Below, one piece after another: positions 59,961 to 64,000 of a DNA stretch of 64,000 nt (positions within the stretch are counted from its first letter, which is position 1; each line of letters begins with the position of its first letter). Location of the stretch: the NCBI RefSeq assembly GCF_028610705.1, contig NZ_JAQQWT010000003.1, positions 295,412-359,411 on the forward strand. The letters are read 5' to 3'. Under the pieces are notes generated by a model. The model saw only the letters and a program-made list of their open reading frames with translations, searched no databases and was not told the origin of the DNA. The DNA is from Halalkalibacter alkalisediminis (GTDB lineage: Bacteria > Bacillota > Bacilli > Bacillales > Bacillaceae_D). The position numbers and the translations under genes were made by a program.

Positions 59961-60713
59961 TCATTCAAAACCATTCATTCGTTCCATTTGTTCAAGAAAC
60001 CTTCTAGACTTCAACCTTAACCCTGAATATTCATCATAATAAGCCGTTATAATGATTTGTAATTCTTTCTTCGTTTCTTTCTTTAAAGAAATATCGCCTA
60101 GCCTTTTTAAATCAAAATGGTAAAACAACCGCAACAGTCTAGCTACGTGTGCTGTAAGCCGATAAGCACGCTCATCTTGATGATTGCATTGTCTACATAG
60201 AAAACCAGCTTGGCGTATCGAAAAAGCAACAGGTACCTCAGTGGAAGAGCAACTTACACATCGATCTAACTCTGGTTTAATACCTGCAACTGCAAGCATT
60301 TTCACTTCATAGATCCGAAGTAACACTTCTGGATCAATACCTTCATTTAAATAATAGAGCGTTTGATAAAGCAATTCAAAATGATAGGGATTTCGTTGTC
60401 TATCTTCTGTTAATTTATCCGTTAATTCAACTATGTATGTTGCATAAGAGGCTCGAAATAGGTCATTTCGAACCTCTCGAAATGAATTTGAAATATCAGC
60501 TTGATTTAGTGTTCCGAGTCCAGAACCTTGCTGAAAGACAAATGTACCATACATAAACAATTGGGAAGCTGCAGACAAACGATTTTTAGGCTTTTTGGCT
60601 CCCCGAGACATCACACCAACTTTACCTAACTCCCTCGTAAATAACGTTACAATTTTATTGGACTCTCCGTAATCTGTCGTACGAATAACTAAACCTTCTA
60701 CTTTTTGAATCAT
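59961..60713 (-). CDS. recO: DNA repair protein RecO
   Basis: 250 residues from ATG at 60713 (the ATG at 60728 has a poor SD). N-terminal OB fold (VEGLVIRTTDYGESNKIVT), zinc motif CVSC...CRQC near 150-185. Loads RecA with RecR. Followed by the glyQS promoter; yqzL is 40 nt upstream, forming a unit typical of bacilli. Confidence 0.92.
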   Translation of the reverse strand: MIQKVEGLVIRTTDYGESNKIVTLFTRELGKVGVMSRGAKKPKNRLSAASQLFMYGTFVFQQGSGLGTLNQADISNSFREVRNDLFRASYATYIVELTDKLTEDRQRNPYHFELLYQTLYYLNEGIDPEVLLRIYEVKMLAVAGIKPELDRCVSCSSTEVPVAFSIRQAGFLCRQCNHQDERAYRLTAHVARLLRLFYHFDLKRLGDISLKKETKKELQIIITAYYDEYSGLRLKSRRFLEQMERMNGFE

Positions 60714-60752
60714 CCTGTCACCACACATTCTTCGTGAGGTGTCAACATACTG

Positions 60753-60899
60753 TTAATGCGTTGGCGAGTCGGTTGTTTCTATTTCCTCTATGTCTTCTTG
60801 TCCGAATTGTTCGTCTGAATCTCGCTCTAGTTCTTTCAACAATAAATACGTATCCACATTACCTGTCATTGAAAAGACTTTCCAAGAAAAATCGAGCAT
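60753..60899 (-). CDS. yqzL: YqzL-like small protein
   Basis: 48 residues, too short for many gene finders. Starts MLDFSWKVFSMTGNVDTYLL, the family hallmark, and has an acidic C-terminus. SD GGTGG, ATG at 60899. Function unknown; always beside recO and era in Bacillus. Confidence 0.88.
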   Translation of the reverse strand: MLDFSWKVFSMTGNVDTYLLLKELERDSDEQFGQEDIEEIETTDSPTH

Positions 60900-61320
60900 A
60901 TCAGATTCCACCTTTCTTCTTCATAAGACTTCAACGCTCTATATTTGTATGATGACCTTCTTTTCTCAAATCATGTTAAGGAATAATTGTTAATTAAAAA
61001 CACTTGACTTTTTAAGATATCCCTTACAAACACGCTATTACTATAATGATAAGCGTTCAAATAGAAAAAAACAATGGCTAGACGCCTAGACATAGATTTT
61101 TCTTAAGCACTTCTATTATCTTCTTTTGTTCTTCTTGGTACTCTGACTCGAGGTCAGCAACTTGTTTTCGATAATCGTTCATTGCAATATCTTACTTTGG
61201 TTCCTTTGCCCTCCCGCTAGCCCGATACAATAAAGGCACTTATAACACGTTAAATCAAATAACGGTTCCGCTCAAACAAAAAAGAAGAAAAAGGTCAATC
61301 TCGACCTTTTTCTTCTTTTT
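60900..61320. other. Intergenic region between yqzL and era
   Basis: 421 bp. Holds the era terminator at its right end. A plus-strand TATAAT occurs at about 61041, without a target gene. A 34-codon minus-strand ORF (61182-61078) has a poor SD and I do not annotate it. The yqzL-recO promoter is probably in 60900-61010, without a clear hexamer pair. Confidence 0.5.
61277..61320 (-). terminator. era terminator
   Basis: Minus strand AAAAAGAAGAAAAAGGTC pairs with GACCTTTTTCTTCTTTTT (18 bp, 7-nt loop), immediately after the era stop. Confidence 0.9.
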
Positions 61321-63360
<2,040 letters not shown>

Positions 63361-63449
63361 GATAGAGGGAACTCCTCTCAACCAATCTATAAAATGTTCC
63401 ATCAAAAGAACTTACATCGTCTTTTTTGATAATTTTTTCAGGAACTACT

Positions 63450-63836
63450 TTAAAATAATTGTTTAATTGCAGGAACAAACAAGATTAATCCAATAATAAC
63501 AGCAAATACACAATACACAAACACAGCTGCGGCAGCAATGTCTTTGGCTCTTTTAGCCAGTGGATGAAAATCCTCAGTGACTAAGTCTACAGTTCTTTCT
63601 ACAGCCGTATTCATAATCTCTAAAGAAAACATCCCTGCTATAACTAACAATAAAATCAACCAATGAACGGTTGGTAGGTTTAATAGGTATGCGCATAATA
63701 AAATGACCGCTGCTGCTATTATATGTATTTGCATATTTTGTTCATGTTTGATTACAAACACTAAACCTTGACTGGCATACATGAATGATTTGAGTAATCG
63801 TTTAAACCCTTTTCGATTTCTATCGTGTAAGCCCAT
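63450..63836 (-). CDS. dgkA: Diacylglycerol/undecaprenol kinase
   Basis: 128 residues with three membrane helices. Family motifs: [19 protein letters not shown] and the active-site helix [16 protein letters not shown]; then [11 protein letters not shown]. The Gram-positive enzyme phosphorylates undecaprenol. ATG at 63836 overlaps the ybeY stop by 17 nt. Confidence 0.93.
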   Translation of the reverse strand: MGLHDRNRKGFKRLLKSFMYASQGLVFVIKHEQNMQIHIIAAAVILLCAYLLNLPTVHWLILLLVIAGMFSLEIMNTAVERTVDLVTEDFHPLAKRAKDIAAAAVFVYCVFAVIIGLILFVPAIKQLF

Positions 63837-64000
63837 AGTCAGATAAAATGTCCTCTTGCCTTGAGAACATTTCTTTCTCTTCGGCTTCTGTCATATGGTC
63901 ATATCCAAGTAAATGTAGCATACCATGAACAGTTAAAAAACCTAATTCACGCTCAAAAGAATGTTCATACTCTTCTGACTGCGCCTTAATGTGTGCAAGA
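63820..64000 (-). CDS. ybeY: Endoribonuclease YbeY (N-terminal part outside window)
   Basis: Only the last ~59 residues are visible. Zinc motif [12 protein letters not shown] is intact, followed by [15 protein letters not shown]. Matures 16S rRNA ends and takes part in ribosome quality control. The stop at 63820 is inside dgkA. Confidence 0.93.
   Translation of the reverse strand, partial: LAHIKAQSEEYEHSFERELGFLTVHGMLHLLGYDHMTEAEEKEMFSRQEDILSDYGLTR

Noticed and set aside
61030-61070. Fur-box-like sequence (ATAATGATAAG)
   Set aside because: Only half a match and no target gene downstream on that strand.
61078-61182. 34-codon minus-strand ORF between yqzL and era
   Set aside because: Poor SD, no known relative, no promoter; left as intergenic.

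Overview
The window is a contiguous piece of a low-GC Bacillota chromosome, almost certainly a Bacillaceae species. Gene order follows the Bacillus subtilis yqg-yqf-era region almost gene for gene (gluP, yqgN, rpmG, pbpA, yqgE, sodA, yqfZ, ispG, yqfX, yqfW, zur, yqfT, nfo, cshB, yqfQ, ispH, yqfO, trmK, cccA, sigA, dnaG, yqxD, yqfL, ccpN, glyS, glyQ, recO, yqzL, era, cdd, dgkA, ybeY). Strong GGAGG ribosome sites, TTGACA/TATAAT promoters and U-rich hairpin terminators fit that. An alkaliphilic or soil Bacillus relative is a reasonable guess, but the sequence does not prove it.

Layout. 1-5146: minus-strand housekeeping genes (rhomboid protease, lactate dehydrogenase, MoeB/ThiF enzyme, DUF92 membrane protein, formyl-THF cyclo-ligase, ribosomal protein L33). 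5291-11811: an accessory polysaccharide operon encoding a DUF4912 protein, a GH57-GT4 fusion, a nucleotidyltransferase with a mutase-like tail, and an unknown protein; a divergent pair of small membrane-anchored proteins faces it (12291-13122). 13204-17678: pbpA, a predicted 6S RNA with a near-perfect sigma-A promoter, an MFS transporter and sodA. 17912-25041: UppP, five tRNA genes (Asn-Met-His-Ile2/Met-Ser), a Na/Pi cotransporter, DUF1189, NfeD, DUF1002 and an MFS exporter. 25215-31853: YqfZ, IspG, YqfX, YqfW, DUF1540, Zur and a zinc ABC transporter. 32018-37517: ppx-ppk (polyphosphate) and a second metal ABC transporter, probably for manganese. 37835-44254: orphan histidine kinase, YqfT, Nfo, CshB, YqfQ, CarD, IspH. 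44458-47684: a beta-glucoside locus with an intact regulator and hydrolase but a wrecked PTS permease. 47909-64000: YqfO-TrmK, CccA, SigA-DnaG, YqfL-CcpN, the T-box-controlled glyQS genes, RecO-YqzL, and Era-Cdd-DUF502-DgkA-YbeY.

How it works together. The backbone serves translation, replication, envelope and isoprenoid functions. Accessory blocks are slotted into it: the GH57-GT4 operon lies where B. subtilis has other genes between pbpA and rpmG; metal transport plus polyphosphate sits between zur and yqfT; and the beta-glucoside locus sits between ispH and yqfO. The two metal transporters each have a matching operator candidate (Zur-like and MntR-like) just downstream of a sigma-A promoter.

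Most unusual points: the single-polypeptide GH57-GT4 enzyme with a nucleotidyltransferase whose phosphohexomutase tail has lost every catalytic loop; a ccpN gene with no ATG/GTG/TTG start ahead of its conserved DNA-binding domain; a short protein that keeps only the LysM-like part of MltG; a tRNA-Ser with U at position 73; and a cre-overlapped promoter in front of an unannotated 50-residue ORF. No phage, insertion sequence or CRISPR array was seen.
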